From Polaribacter sp. (GTDB lineage: Bacteria > Bacteroidota > Bacteroidia > Flavobacteriales > Flavobacteriaceae): DNA of 64,000 bases. Under the pieces are notes generated by a model. That model was not told the origin of the DNA. It made no database searches and saw only the letters and a list, made by a program, of their open reading frames with translations. This document shows, piece by piece, positions 1-8,807 of the stretch. The stretch spans positions 39,017 to 103,016 of the forward strand of contig JAOLXX010000006.1 in NCBI GenBank assembly GCA_028343155.1, written 5' to 3'. Both the position numbers and the translations under genes were made by a program. Positions within the stretch are counted from its first letter, which is position 1. Every line of letters starts with the position of its first letter.

Positions 1-1
1 A

Positions 2-637
2 AAAGCCAAATTAATTACCGCTGAAAAGAAAGATTCTCAAGGTTTGTGTTTTATTGGTAAGGTAAGATTGCCAGAATTTTTACAACAAAAATTGCAACCT
101 AAGGAAGGTGAAATCGTAAATATTCCTACAGATTTTTCTCTATTTACGCAATTAATTCCAGAATTTGAAAGCATGGAAGCAGAACTTGCCTATTTTTCTA
201 CTAAATTTTCCTACAAAAAAGAAGACGGAAAAGTACTTGGAAAACATCAAGGAGCGCATTATTTTACCAAAGGGCAACGTAAAGGTTTAAATGTAGGAGG
301 TACAAAGGAAGCTTTGTATGTGATTGAAACGGATGTTGAAGAAAATATAATTTATACTGGGGAAGGTAAAAATCACGCAGGTTTGTATAGAAATGTCCTG
401 TTTGTATCAAATGAAGAAGTTCATTGGATTCGGGAAGATTTAACATTAAACCCGGGAGAAAAAATGGAAGTTTCTGCAAGAATTAGGTACAGACAAACTT
501 TAGAAAAAGCAACCTTACATCAAGTGAAAACTGGTTTGTATGTAGCATTTGATAACAAACAATCTGCCATTCAGGAAGGTCAATTTGTAGCTTGGTATAA
601 AAAAGAAGAATTATTAGGTTCTGGAGTAATTTTTTAA
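2..637 (+). CDS. mnmA: tRNA-specific 2-thiouridylase MnmA (3' part)
   Basis: This is the C-terminal part of MnmA, which puts sulfur on U34 of the tRNAs for Lys, Glu and Gln. The gene enters from beyond the left edge, and its frame is open from base 2. The first visible residues contain [13 protein letters not shown]. This is the conserved block holding the second catalytic cysteine (the persulfide acceptor, by recollection of the E. coli protein). The block [19 protein letters not shown] follows, and then the C-terminal beta-barrel that ends at residue F before TAA. The N-terminal PP-loop ATPase domain (SGGxDS) lies outside the window. No terminator is seen downstream, and the subtilase gene starts 41 bases further on. 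Identification is firm; only the start is unknown. Confidence 0.95.
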   Translation, partial: KAKLITAEKKDSQGLCFIGKVRLPEFLQQKLQPKEGEIVNIPTDFSLFTQLIPEFESMEAELAYFSTKFSYKKEDGKVLGKHQGAHYFTKGQRKGLNVGGTKEALYVIETDVEENIIYTGEGKNHAGLYRNVLFVSNEEVHWIREDLTLNPGEKMEVSARIRYRQTLEKATLHQVKTGLYVAFDNKQSAIQEGQFVAWYKKEELLGSGVIF

Positions 638-666
638 TAGAAAGATATAAAATCGATAAAAAGTAG

Positions 667-674
667 TAATTTCG
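667..674 (+). promoter_or_regulatory. Variant -7 box of the subtilase gene
   Basis: TAATTTCG, one base off the Bacteroidota consensus TAnnTTTG, ends four bases before the ATG at 679. The transcript would then begin almost at the start codon. The same TAnnTTCG variant is seen before lpxK and the first DUF368 gene. Confidence 0.4.
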
Positions 675-678
675 AGAT

Positions 679-2346
679 ATGAAGAAATTACTACTTTTTT
701 TGTTTCTAATTATTTTCTTTCAAGTTACAGCTCAAGAAGATGCATGGATTTTTTTGAAAGACAAACCTAATACAACTCTATTTTTAGAGAACCCGCTAAC
801 CATGTTATCTCAAAGAGCCCTGGACAGAAGAAGTAAACTAAGTATTCCTCTAGATGGAATAGATGTTCCTATTGATAACACCTATTATGATCAAATTAAA
901 AACCAAGTAAATATTTCTATTTTGGGTAAATCGAAATGGTTAAATGTTATCCATGTTAAGGGAGAAGTTACAGATATCAATAGTTTACAATCTCAATTTA
1001 GTTTTATAGATCATATTGAATTTGCAAATAAATTAATCAACACAAATAGAAAATTTAAGCCTACAAGAATAGTTTCCAATCATTATCATAAACTGCAACA
1101 AACGCTCACTGATTTTCAGTATGGCCAAGCAGATAATCAAATTAAAATGTTGAAGGGAGATTACTTACATGCGCAAGGTTTGACAGGAGATGGGCAGATA
1201 ATAGCAATTATAGATGCAGGTTTTCCAAATGTAAATACGCTTGATGCTTTTCAAAGAATTAGAGAGAACAATCAAATTTTGGGCGGGTATAATTTTGCAG
1301 ACAGAAATAAAGATATTTATACTAGAAATTCTCACGGGACGCATGTTTTATCTTCAATAGCTGGGTATGTAGAAAATGAATTTGTGGGTACAGCTCCCGA
1401 TGCAAATTTTTACTTATTCATAACAGAAATATCGGAAACAGAAACAGTTTTAGAAGAAACACTTTGGGTAGAAGCTGCAGAAAGAGCCGACAGTTTAGGA
1501 GTAGACGTTATAAATACTTCTTTGGGATATACAACGTATGATAATCCCAATCATAGTTATAGCTACCAAGATATGGATGGTAAAACTACTTTTATTTCTA
1601 GGGGCGCAGAAATTGGCGCTTCACGTGGTTTGCTTTTAGTCAATGCGGCAGGAAATAGCGGGAATAGTTCTTGGAAGTATATTGGTGCACCAGCAGATGC
1701 TCCCTCTGTAATAAGTGTTGGAGCCGTTAATGCCTCAAAAGGAATTGCTCCTTTTAGTTCTTTTGGGCCGACTGCTGATGGAAGAATTAAGCCCGAGATT
1801 TTAGGGCAAGGTCAAAACCCAGCATTAATAGACTATTCCACAGGTAAAATAACGACTTCTTCAAGTGGAACTTCATTTTCTTCACCAATTATTGCAGGTT
1901 TAATTGCTTGTTTAAATCAAAGGGAAGATCCTTTAATGACGTCAAAGACAGCAACAGACAATCTTAATACGTATTTAAAAAGTGCTGTTTATGAATCTGC
2001 AGATCGATTTGCGATTCCTTTAGATCAATATGGGTACGGAATTCCAAATTTTGAAACGGCACTTAAAAAATATATTGGAAGTTTTACAACTGATGATCCA
2101 AAGACGCTGCTTTCTGAACTTACAATTTCTCCAAATCCTACCAATAATTTTATAAGAATTTCTGCAGATGGAGATTCTTTAAATGGTTTTTCAATTCAGA
2201 TATTTAATATTTTAGGGAGAAAGATATTAGAAAACACCTATTTAAAATCGGAAACTATTGTGCTCTCTTCTTTAAAAAAAGGCATATACCTCTTGAAAGT
2301 TTCTAAAAACAATCATCACAAAATATTTAAGTTGATTAAAAAATAA
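679..2346 (+). CDS. S8 family serine peptidase with T9SS sorting domain
   Basis: This is a secreted subtilisin-like protease of 555 residues. A signal peptide covers about residues 1-18 (KK, a hydrophobic run, then VTAQE). A propeptide-like region follows to about residue 150. The peptidase domain shows all catalytic elements: Asp179 in IIAIIDAGF, His219 in NSHGTHV, the oxyanion Asn in AAGNSG (about 326) and Ser399 in GTSFSSP. Residues from about 480 to the end form a Por-type T9SS domain: ISPNPTNN, a central IFNILGRKI strand, then GIYLLKV and a basic tail. The protein should therefore cross the outer membrane through the type IX system and be released or anchored at the surface. The substrate cannot be told from sequence. 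It stands alone in its orientation after mnmA. Confidence 0.93.
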   Translation: MKKLLLFLFLIIFFQVTAQEDAWIFLKDKPNTTLFLENPLTMLSQRALDRRSKLSIPLDGIDVPIDNTYYDQIKNQVNISILGKSKWLNVIHVKGEVTDINSLQSQFSFIDHIEFANKLINTNRKFKPTRIVSNHYHKLQQTLTDFQYGQADNQIKMLKGDYLHAQGLTGDGQIIAIIDAGFPNVNTLDAFQRIRENNQILGGYNFADRNKDIYTRNSHGTHVLSSIAGYVENEFVGTAPDANFYLFITEISETETVLEETLWVEAAERADSLGVDVINTSLGYTTYDNPNHSYSYQDMDGKTTFISRGAEIGASRGLLLVNAAGNSGNSSWKYIGAPADAPSVISVGAVNASKGIAPFSSFGPTADGRIKPEILGQGQNPALIDYSTGKITTSSSGTSFSSPIIAGLIACLNQREDPLMTSKTATDNLNTYLKSAVYESADRFAIPLDQYGYGIPNFETALKKYIGSFTTDDPKTLLSELTISPNPTNNFIRISADGDSLNGFSIQIFNILGRKILENTYLKSETIVLSSLKKGIYLLKVSKNNHHKIFKLIKK

Positions 2347-2557
2347 TGCAAATAAAATTATCTCATTCTTTAAGATGAAATGCTTTGATTTTCTAGTTAT
2401 AAAGGATCCATATTGGTTGCCGATGTAAGTTAATTAGCGCTCTGTGAGTAAAAAACGGATGTAGTTTCCTGTTTTTGATGGGGTAATTAATGGTTTTCAC
2501 ACTCGTATGTTACTGATTATCAACAGTTAAATACGATTCTAAAGAAAATGATTATTA

Positions 2558-2590
2558 TTTGGAATTCTTCATTTATTGGTACTATATTTG
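2558..2590 (+). promoter_or_regulatory. Promoter of the cold-shock gene
   Basis: A -33 element TTTG (2558-2561) is followed, 21 bases on, by a perfect -7 box TATATTTG (2583-2590). Transcription from about 2597 would give a leader of roughly 47 bases before the ATG at 2644, a plausible place for cold-responsive leader folding. The rest of 2347-2557 shows no gene. Confidence 0.7.
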
Positions 2591-2643
2591 TCTTACAATA
2601 AACGTTGTTAATAATTAAATTGACAACACAATAATTTTTTATT

Positions 2644-2835
2644 ATGAATAAAGGTACCGTAAAGTTTTTCAATGAGTCTAAAGGATTTGGATTTATTACT
2701 GAAGAAGGAAACAACAAAGAACATTTTGTACATGTGTCAGGATTAGTCGATGAAATTCGTGAAAACGATGAAGTTGAATTTGACCTTGAAGAAGGAAAAA
2801 AAGGATTAAACGCAGTAAACGTAAGAGTATTATAA
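2644..2835 (+). CDS. Cold-shock domain protein
   Basis: This is a single cold-shock domain of 63 residues, a nucleic-acid chaperone of the CspA type that binds single-stranded RNA and DNA. The opening MNKGTVKFFNESKGFGFIT contains both RNP1 (KGFGFI) and the typical KWF-like KFF. RNP2 is changed: it normally reads VFVHxS, and here it is EHFVHVSGL, which keeps the aromatic and histidine positions. The C-terminal half is acidic (ENDEVEFDLEEGKKG), as is usual in Bacteroidota members. It is monocistronic, with a good upstream promoter and its own terminator. Length is normal for the family (about 63-70). It could equally serve as a constitutive RNA chaperone, since cold induction cannot be seen. 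Confidence 0.95.
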   Translation: MNKGTVKFFNESKGFGFITEEGNNKEHFVHVSGLVDEIRENDEVEFDLEEGKKGLNAVNVRVL

Positions 2836-2868
2836 TATATATCTATTACTAGTTAACTTTTTATTTTA

Positions 2869-2900
2869 AAGCCTATCAATTTTGATAGGCTTTTTTATTT
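2869..2900 (+). terminator. Rho-independent terminator after the cold-shock gene
   Basis: A perfect hairpin, AAAGCCTATCA with TTGATAGGCTTT, is closed by a short AT loop and followed by TTTATTTTT. It sits 34 bases after the cold-shock stop codon and 14 bases before the next ORF. Confidence 0.9.
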
Positions 2901-2913
2901 TTATATAATTTAT

Positions 2914-3291
2914 ATGGTTGTTGGAAGACAACGAAAAAATATAGCTATTAGTTTAGAAGTAGAAATTGTCCAAAAAGTAGATCAAAGAAGTGGAAAGTTG
3001 ACAGTAGATTACGTTGCTAAAATTTTAGCAAAATCATCGATCTACCCTTATGGAATAAAAGTTCAATTAACATCTGGCTTTGTGGGACTTCTTAAAACAG
3101 TATTGAAAAAAAACTATATTGGGATTTTAATTTTGTACACCTTTTTACTCTTGTTTTTCAGGTTATTCTCTCTTAACCACCCATTGTTAATTTTGAATTC
3201 TTTATATGTAATTCCTAATTTTTTGGCAAAGGAAGTAATGTTTGAGATTGCTGTATCAACTTTTATAATTCTAGTTTTAGGTAAGGTATAA
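2914..3291 (+). CDS. YwbE-like protein with an abnormal C-terminal extension
   Basis: The first 66 residues match the small YwbE family (DUF2196): RKNIAISLEVEIVQKVDQRS, then GKLT, then HGIKV-like YPYGIKVQL and GFVGLLKTVL. The family is usually about 60-68 residues with no known biochemical role. Here the frame stays open for about 59 more hydrophobic residues. That part (3114-3291) lies wholly opposite the LysM domain of the lytic transglycosylase gene and looks like non-selected antisense translation. Removing one A from the run of eight at 3106-3113 would give a stop codon within eight codons, so a one-base indel or sequencing error is a simple explanation. No promoter fits between the terminator and the ATG, so expression may depend on read-through. 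The family match is good; the true 3' end is doubtful. Confidence 0.6.
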   Translation: MVVGRQRKNIAISLEVEIVQKVDQRSGKLTVDYVAKILAKSSIYPYGIKVQLTSGFVGLLKTVLKKNYIGILILYTFLLLFFRLFSLNHPLLILNSLYVIPNFLAKEVMFEIAVSTFIILVLGKV

Positions 3292-4013
3292 AGATCGTCT
3301 TCTTCAAGAATAAAACCATATTTATTAGGGTTAGAGATTACTTCTTTTAAAGCTATAATTCTAAAAACATATCTTTCTGTTTCATTTGGAAGCAAAGCAT
3401 CATAATAATTGTCTACTTGTTGGTTTTTGAGCCTTTTAGCAATCCCATAATTTCCTGCATTGTAGGCAGCTGCAGCTAATGTCCAAGAATTAAAACGCTC
3501 TCGAGAGTTTTTTAAATAAGCAGCCGCTACTTTTGTAGCTTTTTCAATATTGTAACGTTCATCTACATTTTCGTTTATTTCTAATCCATATTCTTTTCCT
3601 GTAGCTTTCAAAAAATGCCACATACCTGCAGCACCCAATGAAGAAGTTTCATCAATAAAACCACTTTCTGCCAACGCTAAAAACTTAAAATCATCTGGTA
3701 AACCATATTTTTTTAGTAAAGGTTCTAATATTGGAAAATATTTATTTGCTCTTTTTATTAGTAGTATTCCATTAGATTGCCAATATGTATTTACGAGTAA
3801 TTCTCTATCCATTCTTTCTCTAATGTCCACTTTTTCTAAAGGGACGCGCTCTCCAGCAAAATTTAAATTAACAGGGAGTTTTAATGCTTTTATATTGTAG
3901 GTTTCGTGTGTGTTTGTTTTTTTGGCTATTTCCTTTTTTTGGATTGCATTGAAAAACAAGAGTGTAATTACGAAGACACTAAGTAACAAAAGAAGTCGAA
4001 ATGATTGGTTCAT
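3114..4013 (-). CDS. Lytic transglycosylase (SLT domain plus LysM), MltD-like
   Basis: This is a periplasmic or membrane-attached murein lytic transglycosylase, which cleaves the glycan strand with formation of 1,6-anhydro-MurNAc. It has 299 residues. One N-terminal membrane segment or uncleaved signal (RLLLLLSVFVITLLFFNAI) lacks a clear lipobox. The SLT domain runs from about 95 to 215, with the catalytic Glu in ALAESGF, then GAAGMWHFLKATG and AAYNAGNYGIAKR. The C-terminal 55 residues form one LysM peptidoglycan-binding repeat (VDTAISNITSFAKKLGITYKEFKINN). MltD proteins often carry two or more LysM repeats, so this is a short form. Its 3' end overlaps the abnormal tail of the YwbE-like ORF on the other strand. 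Confidence 0.9.
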   Translation of the reverse strand: MNQSFRLLLLLSVFVITLLFFNAIQKKEIAKKTNTHETYNIKALKLPVNLNFAGERVPLEKVDIRERMDRELLVNTYWQSNGILLIKRANKYFPILEPLLKKYGLPDDFKFLALAESGFIDETSSLGAAGMWHFLKATGKEYGLEINENVDERYNIEKATKVAAAYLKNSRERFNSWTLAAAAYNAGNYGIAKRLKNQQVDNYYDALLPNETERYVFRIIALKEVISNPNKYGFILEEDDLYTLPKTRIIKVDTAISNITSFAKKLGITYKEFKINNGWLRENNLKNKSKKVYKIKIPI

Positions 4014-4056
4014 AAATAATGATTTTTTATACTTTAAAAATAGGAAAATAAAGATA

Positions 4057-4716
4057 TTAAGAAGTTAAAATACCCTCAATAATTTTAGATAATTTCTTTG
4101 CTTTTGTGATGATCATTACATGGCTGCCTCCTAGAACTTTAATACAATTCTCTATGTTTTTTATAGGAAATACTTGGTCTTTTGTTCCATGAATATGAAC
4201 CCTGTTTTTATTATTCTCTTTTTGTTCCCACTGAACCATTGCATTTATAGACCAATTTAAATATAACGGATTTCTTACAGATAAGTATTTTTTATAAACA
4301 TGGACTCTTTTTTTTAAGGATTTACCAAAAAAATATTTTTCATACTCCTCTATATTTGCAATAATTTTTGCAGGAAATAATTTATAAGCTTTTGTAAATT
4401 TCATCATTTGAAACCTTTTAGGAAGTTCGTAATGATGTTTTACACTAGAGATAATAATCACTTTTTTTGCATCTAAATATTTGCCCATTTCTTGCGCCAT
4501 AATTCCTCCAAAAGAAACTCCGATCAAAACAGGTTTCTTTGCTTTTACATCTTCACACATTCGCATCGCATACTCTGAAATATTCTCGTCTATTGCTATA
4601 GGAGTTTTCCATTGTAAATGACGTACTTCATAGGAGTCTTTTGAAAATTTTAAATTTTCAAAAATTTCTGGACCAGCAGCTAAACCAGGAATAAGATAAA
4701 TAGCAATTTTTTTCAT
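4057..4716 (-). CDS. Alpha/beta hydrolase
   Basis: This is a 219-residue cytoplasmic alpha/beta hydrolase. The oxyanion region is IPGLAAGPEIF near the N terminus. The nucleophile elbow is GVSFGG at about residues 87-92, with Ser as nucleophile. The acid is the Asp in HGTKDQVFP, and the histidine is in GGSHVMI at about 199. The triad is therefore complete and in the right order. No cap domain is obvious beyond a short helical insertion (about 120-150). The substrate is unknown; an esterase or thioesterase role is possible. It lies 14 bases downstream of mtaB on the same strand and may be co-transcribed with it. Confidence 0.85.
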   Translation of the reverse strand: MKKIAIYLIPGLAAGPEIFENLKFSKDSYEVRHLQWKTPIAIDENISEYAMRMCEDVKAKKPVLIGVSFGGIMAQEMGKYLDAKKVIIISSVKHHYELPKRFQMMKFTKAYKLFPAKIIANIEEYEKYFFGKSLKKRVHVYKKYLSVRNPLYLNWSINAMVQWEQKENNKNRVHIHGTKDQVFPIKNIENCIKVLGGSHVMIITKAKKLSKIIEGILTS

Positions 4717-4730
4717 TTATTATAGGTTCT

Positions 4731-6050
4731 TTATTCTTTAAAATTAAAGCGAACCAAACCATCTTCATCGATTTCGGTAAGTGTAATCGTGTGCAAAGTA
4801 TTTACTAAATCCGGATCCCAAGGTGTTTTAACTTTTACATAGTTTTCTGTAAAACCGTTTATATAGCCTTCTTTATTTTCGTTTTCAAATAAAACAGTTA
4901 GGGTATTTCCTAGTTGGTTTTCATAGAAAGAACGTCTTTTTTTTGCAGACAAACCTCGTAACATTTTACTGCGTTTTGCACGTATTTTTTTAGGTATGAC
5001 TCCATCTAAATCTACCGCTTCTGTATTTGGTCTTTCAGAATAAGTGAAAACATGTAAATATGAAATGTCTATTTCGTTTAAATAGTTGTAAGTTTCTAAA
5101 AATAACGCATCCGTTTCACCGGGAAAGCCAACAATAACATCGACACCAATACAGGCATTCGGTAGTACGTTTTTAATCCTATGAACTCTTTCTGAATAAG
5201 TGTTACGTAAATATCTACGTTTCATTTTCTTGAGTAATTCATCACTTCCAGATTGTAAAGGAATATGAAAATGAGGAACAAAAGAAGTTGATTTAGATAC
5301 AAAATCTATCGTTTCATCCTTTAATAAATTAGGTTCTATTGATGAAATTCGTAAGCGATGAATGCCCTCAACTTTATCCAACTCTTTGACCAATTCTAGG
5401 AAGGTGTGTTCGTGTTTTTTATTGCCAAATTCTCCTTTGCCATAATCCCCAATATTTATACCTGTCAATACGATTTCTTTAATTCCTTTTGATGAAATTT
5501 CTCTGGCGTTATGAAGCACACCTTCTAAAGTATCGCTTCTCGAAATTCCACGAGCTAAAGGGATTGTACAATAGGTACATTTATAATCACAACCATCTTG
5601 AACCTTTAAAAAAGCACGTGTTCGATCTCCAATAGAATAAGAGCCAACATAAAAATCGGCATCGGAAATTTCACAAGAATGCACCTCACCAACATTGTTT
5701 TTGGTTAAGTCATTAATATAACTGGTAACATTAAATTTTTCAGTAGCTCCCAAAACCAAATCGACCCCATCTACCGCAGCCAATTCCTCGGGTTTCAACT
5801 GTGCATAGCAACCTACTGCAATTAAAAAAGCATCTTCATTTTTTTTTAAAGCATTTTTTACAATTGTTTTAAAGCGTTTGTCAGCATTGTCCGTAACGGA
5901 ACACGTATTTATAACATACACATCTGCTTTCTTCTCAAAATCAACACGTTCAAAACCATCGCTAATAAAATTACGCGCAATTGTGGATGTTTCTGAAAAG
6001 TTTAATTTGCAACCTAAGGTATAAAAAGCAACTTTTTTTTCTGCATTCAT
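4731..6050 (-). CDS. mtaB: tRNA t6A37 methylthiotransferase MtaB
   Basis: This radical-SAM enzyme adds a methylthio group to N6-threonylcarbamoyladenosine-37 of tRNA. It has 439 residues, the usual length. The N-terminal UPF0004 domain starts FYTLGCKLNFSET and holds the cysteines of the first cluster (GCKLN, NTCSVT, VGCYAQ). The radical-SAM domain has CDYKCTYC, the CxxxCxxC motif, at about residues 153-160, followed by PLARG. A TRAM domain ends the protein. GCKLNFSE and CTIPLARG favour MtaB over MiaB or RimO, whose tell-tale blocks differ. A -7 box precedes it at 6071-6078. Confidence 0.94.
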   Translation of the reverse strand: MNAEKKVAFYTLGCKLNFSETSTIARNFISDGFERVDFEKKADVYVINTCSVTDNADKRFKTIVKNALKKNEDAFLIAVGCYAQLKPEELAAVDGVDLVLGATEKFNVTSYINDLTKNNVGEVHSCEISDADFYVGSYSIGDRTRAFLKVQDGCDYKCTYCTIPLARGISRSDTLEGVLHNAREISSKGIKEIVLTGINIGDYGKGEFGNKKHEHTFLELVKELDKVEGIHRLRISSIEPNLLKDETIDFVSKSTSFVPHFHIPLQSGSDELLKKMKRRYLRNTYSERVHRIKNVLPNACIGVDVIVGFPGETDALFLETYNYLNEIDISYLHVFTYSERPNTEAVDLDGVIPKKIRAKRSKMLRGLSAKKRRSFYENQLGNTLTVLFENENKEGYINGFTENYVKVKTPWDPDLVNTLHTITLTEIDEDGLVRFNFKE

Positions 6051-6070
6051 TCTTCTACATTTAAGAATCG

Positions 6071-6078
6071 CAAATTTA
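6071..6078 (-). promoter_or_regulatory. -7 box of mtaB
   Basis: On the minus strand this reads TAAATTTG, a perfect TAnnTTTG box, 20 bases upstream of the mtaB ATG. No good TTTG -33 element is seen at the usual distance. Confidence 0.55.
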
Positions 6079-6162
6079 CAATAAAACTGATGATTTTTGA
6101 AATTGATAGATTACTAATTAGCAACCGAGAAAAAGGCCTTTTTTTTTCAAAAAAAGACAATT

Positions 6163-7173
6163 TTACCAATTTATTCTTGCAATAATTGGGTAGTGATCTG
6201 AGTATTTTTCAGAAAAGTATTTAAATTGATTTATAGATGCTTTTTCATCAGAAAGAATAAAATCAATTCGCATAGGGAACAGATATTTAAAAGTTTTTCC
6301 AAAGCCTTTTCCAGCTTGTATAAAAGCATCTTTTTTGTTTTCAGAAATTTGGTTATAAACCCAAGAATAGGCCGTGTTATTAAAATCTCCTGCTACAATT
6401 TTTTTACCTTTCCACTGTTGCTCATGTGCTAAAAATTTTGCGGTCTGTTTTGCCTGCTTTTTAAAGTTCTCTTTTAGTGTTGCTAGTAATTTTTTTGAAT
6501 TTTCTCTACCAAAATTCTCTTTATCAAGAGAAATACTAAATGATTGTAGGTGTAAATTATAAATTCTAATAGTGTCTTTTTTCCTAACAATATCTGCGTA
6601 GATAATATTGTTAGATGTGTTCTCTAAATCTAAAGATCCCCTTTCTATAATAGGGAGTTTAGAGTAAATAGCCATTCCCAAATCACTATTTTTATTTTTT
6701 GATTTGAGGTATTTATAGGGATATGAAAATTCATATTTTTTCAGAGCGATGTTTTCTTGAATGACTAAAACATCTGGATCATTAATTTCTACCAATGAGA
6801 AAATTTTTTGTTTGATATTTTCCTCCTCAGACCATTTCCAGTGATTAAAAATTCTGACATTATAACTCATCACTTTTAAATCTGTATTTAAAGAGGTATT
6901 TTTTAATGACATTTTATAGAATGGGGTGATTGTAAAATAACCAATCAACAAAATAAAGAGTGATAAAAAAAATTGTTTTTTTAACTGAATTAACCAATAC
7001 ACAACAAAAACGAGATTGATTAATAATAGGATAGGAACAAAAAGACTTAAAACAGCAAAAATTGGAATTGAATTTGGTGACACATAAGGCAATAGATAGG
7101 ACAGTAGTAAAAGTGTCGCTAATAGTGAATTTATAACGTATAAAAATTGGTCTAATAGGGATTTTTTTTTCAT
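6163..7173 (-). CDS. Membrane-anchored endonuclease/exonuclease/phosphatase family protein
   Basis: The protein has 336 residues. The first 105 or so hold three hydrophobic segments (LLATLLLLSYLLPYV, VLSLFVPILLLINLVFVVYW, FFLSLFILLIGYFTI). The EEP (DNase I-like) domain follows: VMSYNVRIFN, VIQEN (metal-binding Glu), GDFNNTAYSWVY and the final SDHYPIIARI with the catalytic Asp-His pair. Members of this superfamily cleave phosphodiesters of nucleic acids, inositol phosphates or sphingomyelin, and the substrate here is unknown. The topology would place the domain on one face of the inner membrane. The gene starts one base before the second rhomboid gene ends and is probably co-transcribed with the rhomboid-mutL series. 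Confidence 0.85.
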   Translation of the reverse strand: MKKKSLLDQFLYVINSLLATLLLLSYLLPYVSPNSIPIFAVLSLFVPILLLINLVFVVYWLIQLKKQFFLSLFILLIGYFTITPFYKMSLKNTSLNTDLKVMSYNVRIFNHWKWSEEENIKQKIFSLVEINDPDVLVIQENIALKKYEFSYPYKYLKSKNKNSDLGMAIYSKLPIIERGSLDLENTSNNIIYADIVRKKDTIRIYNLHLQSFSISLDKENFGRENSKKLLATLKENFKKQAKQTAKFLAHEQQWKGKKIVAGDFNNTAYSWVYNQISENKKDAFIQAGKGFGKTFKYLFPMRIDFILSDEKASINQFKYFSEKYSDHYPIIARINW

Positions 7174-7174
7174 G

Positions 7175-8029
7175 TTATTTTCTACCTTGTTTAAATAAAA
7201 ACTCCTTTTCTGATTTATTTAAAGTGTCATAACCGGATTTACTTATTTTATCTAAAATTGCATCTATTTGTTCTTGGTTTAAAGAGGTCTTTTTGTTCAT
7301 ATTTACCTTCTTTTTTGGTGATTTATAGACCGTTTTTAGGGACTTCTTTTTTAGTGTAAAAAAGGAAAAGATTTTAGACCAAACTATCTGCCCTTTATTT
7401 TGGGCTTGATTTACATATAAAAAGCCAAATAAAGCGCCTCCTAAATGTGCAAAATGGCCACCAGCGTTTCCACCTGTTACTGCCAAAATATCCAAGCCTA
7501 CCCATATGGCTGCAAAATACCATAGTTTTACAAAACCAATAAAACGCACTTTTAATTGATAGTTAGGAATGTGTGTTGTGATCCCGATAAAAATGGCTGA
7601 TATACCTGCTGATGCACCTACTAATATTGAAGATTTTCCTTCAAATAATGGAAAATAATTTTGACTGATGACGAATAGCATTCCTCCAAAAATAGTTCCT
7701 AAAAGGTAAAAGTGTAGTAATTGTTTTTGAGTAAAATAGTCTATAAATAAATTGCCAATAAAATATAAGGTAATTAAGTTGATCAGCACATGTAAAAAGT
7801 CTGCATGTAAAAAACCATAGGTAATAATTGTCCACGGTTTCATAAGCAACGAAGCGAAGTCGTTGTTTAAAGAAAACCAGTTGACAACAAAATTTATTTC
7901 CCCTTTATACAAACCTTGAAATACTGAGATGAATAAGGTGAAGATAAAAACAGATAGATTTATGTAAATCAATTTTTCTACAATAGTCCCACTTTTATAT
8001 CGTGCTTTTATGTCATCTAAAAAACTCAT
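7175..8029 (-). CDS. Rhomboid family intramembrane serine protease (second copy)
   Basis: This is an intramembrane protease of 284 residues. About six membrane segments span residues 20-205. The catalytic serine lies in VGASAGISAIF (GxSx motif), and the catalytic histidine in GGHFAHLGGALFGF. The loop motif HADFLHVLINLITLYF supplies the conserved H/N pair. The cytoplasmic tail (about 206-284) is basic and then carries IDAILDKISKSGYDTLNKSEKEFL, a short segment often found at the end of bacterial rhomboids. It overlaps the first rhomboid gene by one base (TAATG), so the two are probably translationally coupled. Substrates are not known. Confidence 0.92.
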   Translation of the reverse strand: MSFLDDIKARYKSGTIVEKLIYINLSVFIFTLFISVFQGLYKGEINFVVNWFSLNNDFASLLMKPWTIITYGFLHADFLHVLINLITLYFIGNLFIDYFTQKQLLHFYLLGTIFGGMLFVISQNYFPLFEGKSSILVGASAGISAIFIGITTHIPNYQLKVRFIGFVKLWYFAAIWVGLDILAVTGGNAGGHFAHLGGALFGFLYVNQAQNKGQIVWSKIFSFFTLKKKSLKTVYKSPKKKVNMNKKTSLNQEQIDAILDKISKSGYDTLNKSEKEFLFKQGRK

Positions 8030-8805
8030 TAATGTGATTTAAATTGATTGTTTTTCCAATACCATGCAATTATAAATCCTATCAATGCTCCTCCAATATG
8101 TGCAAAATGGGCAATGTTTCCAACAGAATATTTGGTCATTCCAAAGAATAAATCACCTAAAATCATAAGGGGAATAAAATATTTTGCGGCAATTGGAACT
8201 GGAAAAAACAGCAAGGCTAATTTAGCATCTTTGAAATGTATTCCAAAGGCAACTAAAACACCATATACAGCACCAGAAGCTCCGACTGCTTTCATATTGT
8301 AATAATTACTAGCTTGAATTAAATCATTTCCCATTCCAGGATATATTTTAATATTTCCATTTCTAGTTAAGATCCTATTTGCATTTTCAATAAACTGACT
8401 GTTGGTTCCTGCTGAAAAATTAAAAACATTCGTCAAGTCACTATTTGATATGCCACTCTCTAAAAGCGCCTCATAAAATCCATTAAACTGATAATAATTT
8501 ACTAAAGTATAAATGATTCCCGCTCCTAAACCTGCTGAAAAATAGAAAAATATAAATTTACTCTTCCCCCATATTTGTTCTAAGGGCGTTCCAAAAGCCC
8601 ATAAACCATACATATTAAACAATATATGTCCAAAACTACCGTGCATAAACATGTGTGATACATATTGCCAAATTCCAAAACCTTCATTTTTAGGAAAATT
8701 CAATCCTAAAATATTTGTAAAGTCTAATTTTAAAAGCTGTGGCGTCACAAACAATATCACATTGATAATGATTAAATGTTTGATGGCATCGGTTAGTTTA
8801 TTCAT
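8029..8805 (-). CDS. Rhomboid family intramembrane serine protease (first copy)
   Basis: This 258-residue rhomboid has the catalytic serine in VGASGAVYGVLVAFG and the catalytic histidine in NIAHFAHIGGALIGF. The block MFMHGSFGHILFNMYGLWAFG matches the conserved L1/TM2 region. Between the second and third core segments there is an insertion of about 60 mostly polar residues (FNGFYEALLESGISNSDL and following) that the neighbouring copy lacks; it could be a periplasmic substrate-gating loop. The gene lies two bases downstream of mutL and one base into the next rhomboid gene. Confidence 0.92.
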   Translation of the reverse strand: MNKLTDAIKHLIIINVILFVTPQLLKLDFTNILGLNFPKNEGFGIWQYVSHMFMHGSFGHILFNMYGLWAFGTPLEQIWGKSKFIFFYFSAGLGAGIIYTLVNYYQFNGFYEALLESGISNSDLTNVFNFSAGTNSQFIENANRILTRNGNIKIYPGMGNDLIQASNYYNMKAVGASGAVYGVLVAFGIHFKDAKLALLFFPVPIAAKYFIPLMILGDLFFGMTKYSVGNIAHFAHIGGALIGFIIAWYWKNNQFKSH

Positions 8806-8807
8806 TG

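Noticed and set aside
2520..2717. Minus-strand ORF opposite the cold-shock gene
   Set aside because: It covers the promoter and start of the cold-shock gene and has no recognisable family.
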